This document shows positions 43,893 to 52,816 of a DNA stretch of 64,000 nucleotides, in pieces (the stretch's first letter is position 1; each line of letters starts with the position of its first letter). The notes under the pieces are model-generated. The model saw only the letters and a program-made list of their open reading frames with translations. It was not told the DNA's origin and did not search any database. The position numbers were made by a program, and so were the translations under genes. The stretch covers positions 214,578-278,577 of the forward strand of contig JAJFFF010000044.1 in assembly GCA_021776785.1 (NCBI GenBank). Reading direction: 5' to 3'. The stretch is from Planctomycetota bacterium (lineage in GTDB: Bacteria > Planctomycetota > PLA2).

Positions 43893-45679
43893 TAGTCGGA
43901 CACTCCGCCGGAGCGCGTGACGAGGAACGGGCCAATCGCCAACGCATCGAGACCGCCGCGCAGAAACGATCGCACGGCGACATCGGGGTCATTCACGATC
44001 GGCTCTTCGTGCATGTTGAAGCTCGTGTTGACGAGGACGGGCGTCCCCGTTTTCTCACCGAATGCTTCGATGATGTCGTGATAGCCGGGGTTGTCCTGTC
44101 GGCGCACGACCTGCGGGCGCGCGGTGTTGTCCACGTGCACGGTGGCCGGCGCTTCCTTGGCGCACTTGTCGGTGACGTCGTAGGTGCACGTCATGAAGCG
44201 CGTCGCGCGACAGCGATTCGCGTCGAAGTTTTTGAAGTACTCCTCGGCGCGGCCGTCGATCGTGACCGGCGCAAACGGCATGAACTCCGTTCGATTGAGC
44301 CGCTCGTTGAGCCAGTCGTTGATGGACGCATCCCCCGTGTGGCAAAGCACCGAGCGATTGCCGAGCGCGCGCGGTCCGTACTCCATTCCGCCGTCGAATC
44401 GCGCGACCACTTGTCGCTGGACGAGTTTGTCCGCGACGGCGTGGGCAAAATTCTCCGGGCGCTGTACATCGAGTTCGTCAAACGTCCGCAACGTGCGTTC
44501 GATTTCGTCGTCGGAATACGAGGCGCCGAGGTAGGCGTCGTCGATCGCTTCGGCCTCGTACGGAACGCCCGCGTCGAGGTTGGTTTCGAAGTAGTGGTCC
44601 AGGGCGGCACCCGCCGCGAGTCCGCCGTCGCCCATGTGCGGATGCACAAAGATTTCGTCGACCTCCGAGCGCTCCCAGAGCACCTGGTTCACCTTGACGT
44701 TGGCGAACACGCCACCGGACAACACGACGCGCTTGGCGCCACTCTGCGCGGCCAGATCACGGATGTACCCGGCGACGACGTCTTCTGTATTCTTCTGCAC
44801 GGCGGCAGCAATGTCGTCGCGCGAATGGCCATCGAGCGCGTTTTCCAAGTAGTCGCACTCGGCCGTCATCCAGCGACCCTTGTTGACGAAACTCGTCTTC
44901 TTGGAGTCGTACGCCAGGCGACTGCGGAACACATCGATGCACGCCGACGGATCACCGTACGCGGCGAGACCTGTGATCTTTCCTTCGTGGCGCAGGGGCG
45001 TAAAGCCCAACATGTGCGTCACGTAGTTGTAGTAGTACCCGGGCGAGTGGTAACTCGGGATCGAGTTTACAAGCTCCATCCGGCCGTTGCGACACACGTA
45101 CACGCGCGAGCAGTACCCGTCCCCACTCCCGTCCAGGCTGACCGCCAAGCAGTCCTCCCAGCCGGACGTGTGGTACGCGCTCGCGTTGTGAGCGCGGTGG
45201 TGATCCACGTAGTGAATCGGCGCGGCCACGTCGGCGGCGAGAAGTTGTTTCTTCATCGCGCGCTTCGTGACGGCGTGACGCAACTTCATGAGTGTGCGCA
45301 CGACCGACACGCCGGTCTGTTGCCCCAAGAGGACGCCGGCTACGGGTCCCTTGGAGAGCTTGCTCATGGTCTCGCGCGCGAACCCAAGGTCGCGATAGCC
45401 CTTCTCGCCGAATTCTTTCGCCGATCCGCTGGTTCCACCGACGGCGACCGCATCGACATCGCGCGCCGACACGCCCGCGAGTCGCAACACCTCCGGAATC
45501 GCCAGCGTCGGCCAACCCCAGTAGAGCTTTTTGCGAGTCAGGCGTTCCTCGTTGACCGCCGCGACGATCTTGCCGTCGCGCACGAGCGCAGCACCCGCAT
45601 CGTGGCCGGTATGCACGCCCAACACAATCTGCACGCGCTTCCCGCCGGCTGTGCCCGTTCTTCTGCTGATCATTCGCAT
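43892..45679 (-). CDS. Carbamoyltransferase (NodU/CmcH/TobZ type)
   Basis: This 595-residue enzyme transfers a carbamoyl group from carbamoyl phosphate, via carbamoyl-AMP, to a hydroxyl of a sugar or natural product. The N-terminal Kae1-like domain has VLGVHTGHDAGAALVRDGKI and DHHRAHNASAYHTSGWED. The C-terminal YrdC-like region has RFDGGMEYGPRALGNRSVLC and FMPFAPV. I chose the ATG at 45679 (a second at 45673 is possible); a longer frame runs into the next gene. Within this locus it most likely carbamoylates a glycan sugar. Confidence 0.9.
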   Translation of the reverse strand: MRMISRRTGTAGGKRVQIVLGVHTGHDAGAALVRDGKIVAAVNEERLTRKKLYWGWPTLAIPEVLRLAGVSARDVDAVAVGGTSGSAKEFGEKGYRDLGFARETMSKLSKGPVAGVLLGQQTGVSVVRTLMKLRHAVTKRAMKKQLLAADVAAPIHYVDHHRAHNASAYHTSGWEDCLAVSLDGSGDGYCSRVYVCRNGRMELVNSIPSYHSPGYYYNYVTHMLGFTPLRHEGKITGLAAYGDPSACIDVFRSRLAYDSKKTSFVNKGRWMTAECDYLENALDGHSRDDIAAAVQKNTEDVVAGYIRDLAAQSGAKRVVLSGGVFANVKVNQVLWERSEVDEIFVHPHMGDGGLAAGAALDHYFETNLDAGVPYEAEAIDDAYLGASYSDDEIERTLRTFDELDVQRPENFAHAVADKLVQRQVVARFDGGMEYGPRALGNRSVLCHTGDASINDWLNERLNRTEFMPFAPVTIDGRAEEYFKNFDANRCRATRFMTCTYDVTDKCAKEAPATVHVDNTARPQVVRRQDNPGYHDIIEAFGEKTGTPVLVNTSFNMHEEPIVNDPDVAVRSFLRGGLDALAIGPFLVTRSGGVSD

Positions 45680-45732
45680 GGTCTCCGAGATTCCTGTCCG
45701 CCGCGCATCGCGCCGTACGGTGTCCCTTTGGT

Positions 45733-46983
45733 CTATGAATCGGCCGTCCCGGCCAAGAACTCCTCTAGGTGCGCCAGGCCGAAGTAGGCCCAAGCTTGGC
45801 CCCATCGCAGATAGGGAATGCGATTGGGGCCGCGCTTGCCGAGGCGGTAGTAGAAATACCCCTCCGGCGATTGCATGTTGGCTAAGAACCAACGCGCCGA
45901 GCGCTCGAGCAACTCCGGGGCGGCCGAAACCTCCCAGAGATCGGTCATCGTGACAAAGCCTTGCGCCGGGCAATGGACATCGATGGGGTCGCGCTTGTCG
46001 TGGTAATAGCGCGGGGTCCCGTCCGCTTCATAGAAGTGGCGCAAGAAGTAGAGGTGGCCGCGCTCCAACGCTTCGGCCGCCTCCGCAAAGCCTCCGTCGC
46101 GCACGACGCGGCGCAGTGCCACCAGATTGAACCCGGTGTGAAAGCTATCGACCCAGTGCTGGTACTCCGGCTCGGCGTACCACCACCCCCCGTCGTCGTG
46201 CTGATAGCGCAACAGGTATCGCGTCGCGCGGCGCGCCGTTTCGAGAAGTTCTTCCTCGTGGGTCAGCGCTCCGACCCGGGCGAGTAAACCCGCCCCCAGC
46301 ATATTGGCGTTGTGAACGCGCAACTGATCGATCGGCGTGTACGAAAAACAAATCGCCTCTTGGTCCGTGGCGCGATGCAGATCGTTCAAAATGAAGTCGC
46401 AGGCCGAGCGGGCCAAGCGAAGGTAGCGTTCCTCGCGAAACGTCTCGGCGGCGTCGAGTAACGCGTGCGCGACAAACGCCGTGTTGACAATCGTCGGCGT
46501 CCAGCGCGGTACAAAGAACGCTCGACTTTGCCACGGGAACGGGTAGCCCCAACACGCATGCGGCGTGTCCGGTGATCGCAACTCGACGAGCATGTTTGCC
46601 AGCGCGTGCGCGCGGGTTGCGTGAGCCTCGTCCCCGGTGGCGCGGTAGCGGCGCACCGCGCCGGCCAGAAAAAGGCCGAGCCCTTTCGGGTTGCGCGACG
46701 GCTTCACGAGCAGCGCCGGGCGCAAGTTGACAGGAAGGCGTTTGAGCGCCTGCGTCACCGCGATCCGCGGATATTTGAGCCCGAGGCTCAACGTCCGCAG
46801 GACGGGGCTGTTCAGCGCGTCGTACGGATCCCATCCCGCAAACGATCGCTCCTCCGCGTATTGCTCGATGCCGGTCAGAGCTTCCGCGATTTGGGGGCGG
46901 AGCCCCGCGAGACCGCGACCGCGCGCGGGCATCACGCCGGGCTCTAGTGTGGACGAATCCGAAGAACGTGTTGCTTTCACCAT
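45733..46983 (-). CDS. Alpha/alpha-toroid (six-hairpin) protein of the glycan locus
   Basis: This is a 416-residue cytoplasmic-looking protein. The ATG at 46983 (MVKATRSSD) is preferred; the longer frame overlaps the methyltransferase gene. Repeating helical pairs with aromatic and glycine caps are visible: PFPWQSRAFFVPRW, SYTPIDQLRVHNANMLGAGL, YQHDDGGWWYAEPEYQHWVD and GFVTMTDLWEVS. They fit a toroid fold as in glycoside hydrolases and epimerases. Its closest known relatives appear to be polysaccharide-locus proteins of unproven activity. It lies between the methyltransferase and carbamoyltransferase genes, 7 bases from the former. Role unknown. Confidence 0.7.
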   Translation of the reverse strand: MVKATRSSDSSTLEPGVMPARGRGLAGLRPQIAEALTGIEQYAEERSFAGWDPYDALNSPVLRTLSLGLKYPRIAVTQALKRLPVNLRPALLVKPSRNPKGLGLFLAGAVRRYRATGDEAHATRAHALANMLVELRSPDTPHACWGYPFPWQSRAFFVPRWTPTIVNTAFVAHALLDAAETFREERYLRLARSACDFILNDLHRATDQEAICFSYTPIDQLRVHNANMLGAGLLARVGALTHEEELLETARRATRYLLRYQHDDGGWWYAEPEYQHWVDSFHTGFNLVALRRVVRDGGFAEAAEALERGHLYFLRHFYEADGTPRYYHDKRDPIDVHCPAQGFVTMTDLWEVSAAPELLERSARWFLANMQSPEGYFYYRLGKRGPNRIPYLRWGQAWAYFGLAHLEEFLAGTADS

Positions 46984-46990
46984 GAGACTC

Positions 46991-47716
46991 TCACGAGCGC
47001 GGACGCGCGACGAAGTACAGGCGGCTTTCGCGCTTGAGGCGCGTGCGCCAACCGTCGCCGAGATACGAAGCGCGGCGAGTGTTCTCGCCGAGTAAGGGAT
47101 CGAGACTTCTGTCACTTGCTTCCAGCACGTCAAACTTTGCAGCAAACAGGCGCCACAAGGACTTGGCTGTGAAGTGATGCGGGTGCAGCCAGTCGTTGTT
47201 GCGACGGCCTTTCAAGGCGATGCGCATCGAACGCAACGCCAGCCATGTGCGGCTATAGATGTCGCACGAGAAAAAAAGCATGCCGTGTCGAGCGTCCAGC
47301 ACGCGCGCCGTTTCCGCGAGTGCGCGCGCCGGGTCGTCGACGTGATCTAAAACGTTGAACATCAGCACGGTGTCAAAATGATCGTCGGCAAACGGCAACG
47401 CTTCCGCGCGCGCCTTGTGACCCCGCGCGCCAAAGAACGTTTCGTAGTCCTCCATCAGCGGATCGACGGCGTGCCGCTCGGCAAACCCGGCGAGGAGATC
47501 GACCGCCGGCAGGCCGGCGCCACCGATCTCCAGCGCGCGACCGCGCGGCACGTCCCACAAGCGCATCCACGCATCGATGTACGACGCGCGGCGCTGCAGG
47601 TAGTCCGACGGCGCCACGGATTTGCGCTGCCACACGGCGCGCTCACGCTCCTGCGCCGCGAGCCAACGAGGACTCGCGCGATCACCGATCGCCGGTGAAG
47701 TGCTATTCGAGACCAT
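46991..47716 (-). CDS. Class I SAM-dependent methyltransferase
   Basis: This is a 241-residue methyltransferase of the Methyltransf_11 type. Motif I is ALEIGGAGLPAVDLL, motif II is PFADDHFDTVLMFNVLDHV, and a post-motif follows in ALAETARVLDA. The ATG at 47716 is preferred over an earlier start that lies further inside the fused oxidoreductase gene; it already overlaps that gene by 14 bases. The substrate is probably a nucleotide sugar or glycan, judged by position only. Confidence 0.87.
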   Translation of the reverse strand: MVSNSTSPAIGDRASPRWLAAQERERAVWQRKSVAPSDYLQRRASYIDAWMRLWDVPRGRALEIGGAGLPAVDLLAGFAERHAVDPLMEDYETFFGARGHKARAEALPFADDHFDTVLMFNVLDHVDDPARALAETARVLDARHGMLFFSCDIYSRTWLALRSMRIALKGRRNNDWLHPHHFTAKSLWRLFAAKFDVLEASDRSLDPLLGENTRRASYLGDGWRTRLKRESRLYFVARPRS

Positions 47717-49844
47717 GCGCCTCGCCGGTCCGCAGACTCTCGAGCGCCGCGAAACATGCACGCATCACGTGGATGGAGTCGGACTCCGGGATCGGAACGG
47801 CGCCGCCCGCACGCACCGCGCTGAGGAACGCGGCGAGCTCCTCGGTGTAGCCGCGCCCTTTGCCGTCGATACGCATGCGCGCGCGGCGTTGGTGGGCGAA
47901 CTGCGTCGCGCTCGCGAAGTCGTCGATCTGAATCGTGCGACCGTCACAAAAGATCTCGATCCACTCCTTGCTCAACGATCGATCGCCGTTGGCCATGTAG
48001 TGAATCGTCGCCACCGAGCCATCCGCGAACTCGAGCGTCATCGCGACGTTCTCAGGTTGCGGCCCCGGAAGGGCGGACGCGAACACACGCGTGATGCGCT
48101 CCTCGACCAAGAACAGTGCGAAGTCGACGAAGTGACAGGCCTCGCCGAGGATGCGCCCGCCGCCGACCACCGGATCGTAAAGCCAGTGCTCGCGCGGAAG
48201 TTGCCCCGCGTTGATGCGGTAGTGCATCGACAGCGGACCCGTTCGGTCCTTGAGTGCATCGCGCACAACTTGTGCGGCCGGTGCAAAGCGACGGTTGAAG
48301 CCAACCATCAGGCGACCCGATCCGACGTCTTGCACGGCCTGTTCGACGTCGGCCAGCTGCTCGGGGTTAAGCGCGAGCGGCTTTTCGACAAACACGTACT
48401 TCCCCGCGCGCAAGGCGGAGACCGCCAGGGCAGCGTGACTGTCGTGACGCGTCGCGATGAACACGGCCTGGGTACCTTCGTCGGAGAACGCAACAGTGGG
48501 ATCGGTGTCCGCACCGGCGAATCCGAACTTTTCGGCAACGCTCTTGGCCGCCAAGCCGGTTGACGTCACGACGTTGCGCATCGCGGCGCCGGCGAGCTTG
48601 GGCAGCAAGAAGTTTTGGGCGAACGAACCGGCGCCCACAAACGAAACGCCGACGCGATCGCCCGGCGCGGACTCCAACGGTTTCGCGGCGCGTCGCACAA
48701 TCTCGGCCGGCGTCTCCTGCGCCGCTTGGTAACGCAAGAGGATCCCGACACTGCGCTCGGGGTTTTCGCCCGTCACCAGTTGATACGCCTGCTCTGCCTC
48801 GTGAAACGCGAAACGGTGGCTTGTGAGCAAGTTGAGATCGAGCGAACCGTCCGCGAGCAACCCCAAAAAGGCCGCCAGATTGCGCCCTTCGGTCCAGCGC
48901 ACGTACGGCAGCGGGTAGTCAATGCCGCGCTCCTCGTACCGGCGGTCGTAGCGCCCCGGCCCGTACGAACGGGACAGACGCAGGTCGAGTTCTTTGCGGT
49001 AATACGTCTCGCGCGGCACGTCCATGTTGACGTTGCCGACGACGACGACGACTCCCTTTTCGCGGCTGATGGCGCCGGCGAGCTCGATCGGATCGGAGCT
49101 GCGCGTCGATGCGGTCACGATCACGCGATCCACGCCCCACCCTTCACTGAACACTTCCGCCGCACGTTCGATGTCGGCGCTGCGGTTGAGTGCGAGATCC
49201 GCCCCGCCCTTGCGCGCGAGCTCGACGAGGTCGTCCGCCAGATCAACGGCGAGCACTTTGCAACCTGCGGCTTTGAGAATCTGGACGGTCAGCTGCCCGA
49301 GCAACCCCAGGCCGATGACGGCGATGCGATCGCCAAGCGACACATCGGCCTGACGCACTCCTTGCAACGCGATCGCACCCAAGGTCGTGTATGCCGCCGC
49401 TTCGAGCGGCACGCTGTCCGGCACCGCGGCCACGAGATGACGCGGGGCGAACACCACTTCGGAGTGGCTCGCGTAGCCTGTCCCGGCACACGCCACGCGA
49501 TCGCCAATGCGATACCCGTCCACGTCTTCGGCGACACCGACGACGTAACCCGCGCACGAATATCCGAGCGGGATCGGCGTGTCGAGCTTGTTGCGCACCA
49601 TGCGGTACGTCTCCAACAGCCCTTCGCGTTTCGCGACCTTAAACACCTGCCGCACAAGGTCCGGGCGACTGCGCGCTTTGCCGACCAAGCTTTTCTTGGC
49701 CGTCGTCACGGTGTTGCGTTCGGTGCCCGTGCTGATCAACGAATACGCGTTGGCGACCAACACGCCGCCGTCGCGCAGCGCCGGGATGGGAACATCCACC
49801 ACGTCGAGATCGCCCGAGCGGTAGTTCTGCTGAATCTGTTGCAT
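47703..49844 (-). CDS. Bi-domain oxidoreductase: zinc-alcohol dehydrogenase-like plus Gfo/Idh/MocA
   Basis: This is a 713-residue fusion. The ATG at 49844 gives MQQIQQNYRSGDL. The first half (about 1-360) is a medium-chain dehydrogenase with SLISTGTER, GYSCAGYVVGVAEDVDGYRIG and NAD loop VIGLGLLGQLTV. The second half (about 385-713) is a Gfo/Idh/MocA enzyme with VSFVGAGSFAQNFLLPKL, YVFVEKPLALNPEQL (EKP) and the GGRILGEACHFVDFALFL motif. Fused enzymes of this sort are known from surface-polysaccharide loci and probably oxidise and reduce a sugar nucleotide in sequence. It heads the minus-strand operon reaching the lipoprotein at 42605. Confidence 0.9.
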   Translation of the reverse strand: MQQIQQNYRSGDLDVVDVPIPALRDGGVLVANAYSLISTGTERNTVTTAKKSLVGKARSRPDLVRQVFKVAKREGLLETYRMVRNKLDTPIPLGYSCAGYVVGVAEDVDGYRIGDRVACAGTGYASHSEVVFAPRHLVAAVPDSVPLEAAAYTTLGAIALQGVRQADVSLGDRIAVIGLGLLGQLTVQILKAAGCKVLAVDLADDLVELARKGGADLALNRSADIERAAEVFSEGWGVDRVIVTASTRSSDPIELAGAISREKGVVVVVGNVNMDVPRETYYRKELDLRLSRSYGPGRYDRRYEERGIDYPLPYVRWTEGRNLAAFLGLLADGSLDLNLLTSHRFAFHEAEQAYQLVTGENPERSVGILLRYQAAQETPAEIVRRAAKPLESAPGDRVGVSFVGAGSFAQNFLLPKLAGAAMRNVVTSTGLAAKSVAEKFGFAGADTDPTVAFSDEGTQAVFIATRHDSHAALAVSALRAGKYVFVEKPLALNPEQLADVEQAVQDVGSGRLMVGFNRRFAPAAQVVRDALKDRTGPLSMHYRINAGQLPREHWLYDPVVGGGRILGEACHFVDFALFLVEERITRVFASALPGPQPENVAMTLEFADGSVATIHYMANGDRSLSKEWIEIFCDGRTIQIDDFASATQFAHQRRARMRIDGKGRGYTEELAAFLSAVRAGGAVPIPESDSIHVMRACFAALESLRTGEAHGLE

Positions 49845-50072
49845 CGTGCCGTCTTGCCCAAAAGCGACACGCCGACATGCAGCCGCACAAGACGGCTTCA
49901 CCGCGAATGCACCGATGGGCGTTCCTTCTCCACTATGGATCGGCGGCACCCGCGCCGGAGCGGCCTGAAAAATCGTGGGAAAACACCGAGGCGACCGCGT
50001 TTCCCAGAAATAACTGCGGGCTGGGACTTATAGAGAAACGCGTGGGAGTTTTTCAGGCGCGGTCGGGCGCGA
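49845..50072. promoter_or_regulatory. Upstream region of the glycan minus-strand operon
   Basis: These 228 bases lie between the acyl-CoA ligase stop and the fused oxidoreductase start, both on the minus strand. A TGGGAAA/TTTCCCA stem at 49976-49982 / 50000-50006 could be a weak terminator for the ligase. No coding frame is supported. A promoter for the operon is expected here but I cannot assign its boxes. Confidence 0.4.
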
Positions 50073-51623
50073 TTAGCTCCGCAGCTTGAACCGCTGGATC
50101 TTGCCGGTCGCCGTTTTCGGGAGCTCACTCACGATTTCGATGCGGCGCGGGCGCTTGTAAGCCGCCATTTTCTCGACGCAGTACGAGATGAGCTGTTCGC
50201 ACGTGGCTTCGCCGCTCTCCGTCCCGTCCTTTAATACGACATACGCCAGCGGCTTCACCAGGTTGGCCGCGTCCCGTTCCCCTACGACTGCGCATTCGAG
50301 AACGCACTCGTGGGAAATGAGCGTGCTCTCCACTTCGACCGGGGAAACCCAGATCCCTCCCACTTTCAACATGTCGTCGGACCGGCCGGCGTGCCAGTAG
50401 TACCCGTCGTCGTCGCAGTAGTACTTGTCTCCGGTCACAAGCCACTCGCCCTGAAACGTGGCGCGGCTCTTTTCGTAAAGGTGGAGATAGCTGAGCGCCG
50501 CGCTCTCGCCGCGGACCAACAGATTGCCGACTTCGCCCTGCGGGACCTCGTTGCCTTCGGGGTCCACCAAACGCACGTCGTAGCCCGGGAACGGCTTGCC
50601 GGAGCTTCCGGGACGGATGTCGCCGGGCCGATTCGACAAGAAGATGTGGTAGTTCTCGGTCGAGCCGATGCCGTCGATGATGTCGAGACCGGTGGCCGCC
50701 TTCCAGCGCTCCCAAAGCGGGGCGGGAAGGGCTTCGCCGGCCGACACGCACACCCGCAGCGTCGACAGGTCGTACTGGTCTTGGAAGTTTTCGGTCGCGA
50801 GCGTCATCGCGTAGCCGGTCGGGGCGTTGTAGAGCACCGTCGGCTTGAAGCGATCGACCGTTTCGAGCACGTTTTGGATCGACCGCGGCGATCCCGCGAG
50901 CAGCACGGCGCTCGCTCCGGCGTACCACGGAAAGATCAAGTTGCCGCCCGTCCCGAACGTGAAAAACAACTTCGCGGCGCCGAACGTGCGGTCCTTGTGC
51001 GTCAGGCCCAGGATGTTTTTGCCCCAGAGCTGGGCGGTGAGCGGCAGGTCCTTGTGCGCGTGCGGGATGCCTTTGGGCTCGCCGGTTGTGCCGCTTGAGT
51101 AATTCAGGCAGCAGATGTCGTCACGGTGCGTGGGTGCCGTTGCAAGCTGGTCGGATGCGCCGGCGATGAAGGCGGGGAGCGTTGTTTCGCTGCTCGCGCT
51201 TGCGGCTTCGCCCGTGACCACGATCGTGTCCAAAAACGGTAGCTTGCTGCGAATGGGGTCGATTTTGGCCTTTAGCGACTCGTGCACGATCAGCGCGCGC
51301 GCGCGGCAATCGACCAGCATGTAGGCGTACTCGTCGGTGGTGAGCATCGTGTTGAGGCTCAGCGCGACCGCGCCAATTTTGATCGTCGCGAAGTACGTCG
51401 TCACCCACTCGACGGAATCCGGCGCCAGGATCGCCACGCACTCGCCCATGCGAATGCCCGCGCCGAGCAGCGCGTTCCCGATCCGATTCACCTCACTCGC
51501 CACCTCGCCAAACGTCGCTTCGCGCTCGGCGCTCAGCAGCGCCGTTTTGTCGCTCCGGCGCTCCAAGTTGCGCTCCAAGATGTCGACCGCGTTGTAGTAC
51601 AGGGGCAGATCAGTGGCCTTCAT
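50073..51623 (-). CDS. Acyl-CoA ligase (benzoate/4-hydroxybenzoate-CoA ligase-like)
   Basis: This 516-residue ANL-superfamily enzyme activates a carboxylic acid to its AMP ester and then CoA thioester. Motifs are CLNYSSGTTGEPKGIPHAH (ATP loop), DIIDGIGSTENYHIF, LVTGDKYYCDDDGYYWHAGR and, at the end, LPKTATGKIQRFKL with the catalytic Lys. These match the benzoate-CoA ligase subgroup. The ATG at 51623 is chosen; further upstream the frame runs into the divergent methyltransferase promoter. It sits among glycan genes, where a link is not obvious; an acyl donor for glycan acylation is one possibility. Confidence 0.85.
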   Translation of the reverse strand: MKATDLPLYYNAVDILERNLERRSDKTALLSAEREATFGEVASEVNRIGNALLGAGIRMGECVAILAPDSVEWVTTYFATIKIGAVALSLNTMLTTDEYAYMLVDCRARALIVHESLKAKIDPIRSKLPFLDTIVVTGEAASASSETTLPAFIAGASDQLATAPTHRDDICCLNYSSGTTGEPKGIPHAHKDLPLTAQLWGKNILGLTHKDRTFGAAKLFFTFGTGGNLIFPWYAGASAVLLAGSPRSIQNVLETVDRFKPTVLYNAPTGYAMTLATENFQDQYDLSTLRVCVSAGEALPAPLWERWKAATGLDIIDGIGSTENYHIFLSNRPGDIRPGSSGKPFPGYDVRLVDPEGNEVPQGEVGNLLVRGESAALSYLHLYEKSRATFQGEWLVTGDKYYCDDDGYYWHAGRSDDMLKVGGIWVSPVEVESTLISHECVLECAVVGERDAANLVKPLAYVVLKDGTESGEATCEQLISYCVEKMAAYKRPRRIEIVSELPKTATGKIQRFKLRS

Positions 51624-51696
51624 GCACAAAAGGTAGGGAGGGAGCGCCGAGAGCACAACAGCCGACCGGCGAATCGTCCGATCTCTACCCCTATAC

Positions 51697-52509
51697 ATGG
51701 TGTTTTTTAAGCAGCCGCGCAACGCCGGTGCGGTCATTCAGGACTCGCTGCGCGAGGACTTTTTGGTCGATCAGTTCGCCGCCTGCGGCCCCCGCGCGCG
51801 GCTCCTCGATCTGGGCTGCGCCACCAAGCCGTTTTACTCACTCTACGCCCGCTACGCTGGCGAGTCCGTTGGCATCGACGTTCCGTTTTGCCCCCACGCG
51901 CGGGCTTCGATCGACGTCTTCGCCAAGGGCGTCGAGCTCCCGTTTGCCGACAGCGCATTCGACGCGGTCTTGTGCACGGAGGTGATGGAGCACATTCCCG
52001 AACCCAACCGGCTCCTCAGTGAAATTCGGCGTGTTCTCGAGCCCGGCGGGGTCGCTGTTCTCACGACTCCGTTCATGGTGCCTGAACACGAGGCCCCTTA
52101 TGACTACTACCGCTACACGCGTTACGGGCTGCGCTTTTTGGCGGAGCGCGCCGGCCTTGAGGTCGTCGAGTTGCGCCCGTTCGCGGGCATGTTTGGAACT
52201 CTGATTTCCGCTTGGGTGCAGGTCCAGCTGAAGTTTTGGAGCCTGTTCCGCTGGAAGCCGCTCACCTCGATCTACAACCCTTTGGTTCTTTTTTTTGTGT
52301 ACCTGCCGCAGGTCGCCTACCTAGCGACGATCGCCGGAGCCGAAAAGATCAAACCGCTCAGCAAGCTGCTCGAAAAGCTGAGCTACACGGCAAAGGGCTA
52401 TGGCCTAAGACTAAAAAGACCAGCCGAACCAAAAAACCAAAACCAACCCCCAATGCGGGACCCCCCAATGCGGGACCACTTCTCTGTGGATAACTCCGTA
52501 ACGCTTTAA
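51697..52509 (+). CDS. SAM-dependent methyltransferase whose tail lies in a repeat element
   Basis: This is a 270-residue class I methyltransferase. Motif I is RLLDLGCATKPFYSLYARYA, and the later region has ELPFADSAFDAVLCTEVMEH and RVLEPGGVAVLTTPFMVPEH. It is divergent from the ligase with 73 bases between starts. A hydrophobic segment (about 196-215, YNPLVLFFVYLPQVAYLA) suggests membrane contact. The last 20 residues (PPMRDPPMRDHFSVDNSVTL) are encoded inside palindromic element 2, so the natural end of the protein probably lay around residue 250 before the element entered. The fold itself is intact. Confidence 0.85.
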   Translation: MVFFKQPRNAGAVIQDSLREDFLVDQFAACGPRARLLDLGCATKPFYSLYARYAGESVGIDVPFCPHARASIDVFAKGVELPFADSAFDAVLCTEVMEHIPEPNRLLSEIRRVLEPGGVAVLTTPFMVPEHEAPYDYYRYTRYGLRFLAERAGLEVVELRPFAGMFGTLISAWVQVQLKFWSLFRWKPLTSIYNPLVLFFVYLPQVAYLATIAGAEKIKPLSKLLEKLSYTAKGYGLRLKRPAEPKNQNQPPMRDPPMRDHFSVDNSVTL

Positions 52510-52699
52510 TTATCAGCTGGTTATGGGCGTCGCGTGCGGGATTTCTCGCGCACTCTTGCATCCAGTTCGGCAGAAAACGTGATTCTGTCGTTGCCGGTTG
52601 CGCAATAAATCCCGCACGCGACAATCATAACCTATTGTCATATAATTATTTATGTAGTTATCCACAGAGAAGTGGTCCCGCATTGGGTCCCGCATTTGG
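52450..52699. repeat. Palindromic MITE-like element 2, nested inverted repeats
   Basis: A perfect 32-bp inverted repeat lies at 52464-52495 and 52656-52687. It is flanked by a further direct copy of the terminal word on each side: CCAATGCGGGACC at 52450-52462 and its complement near 52687-52699 with slight changes. Inside, a second inverted repeat of 34 bp with some mismatches lies at 52519-52552 / 52599-52632, and an inner 8-bp hairpin at 52567-52574 / 52582-52589. The whole can fold into one long nested stem. No gene is encoded. The arm contains TTCTCTGTGGATAACT, and the ends resemble those of element 1. Confidence 0.85.
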
Positions 52700-52816
52700 G
52701 TTCTCTTTCGGTTGGCCTCTTTGGTTGGGTTGGATTCTTGTTTGGTTTTTGCTGCAAACCCTCCGATCTACTTGAGTTAGGGCGGTCTCGGTGTGGCCGG
52801 ACGGCCCGACTGACCC

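Noticed and set aside
44009..45787. 592-residue plus-strand open frame
   Set aside because: It is antisense to the carbamoyltransferase gene; no motifs and a His/Arg/Val-rich shadow composition.
48615..50033. 472-residue plus-strand open frame
   Set aside because: It is antisense to the fused oxidoreductase gene and without any domain.
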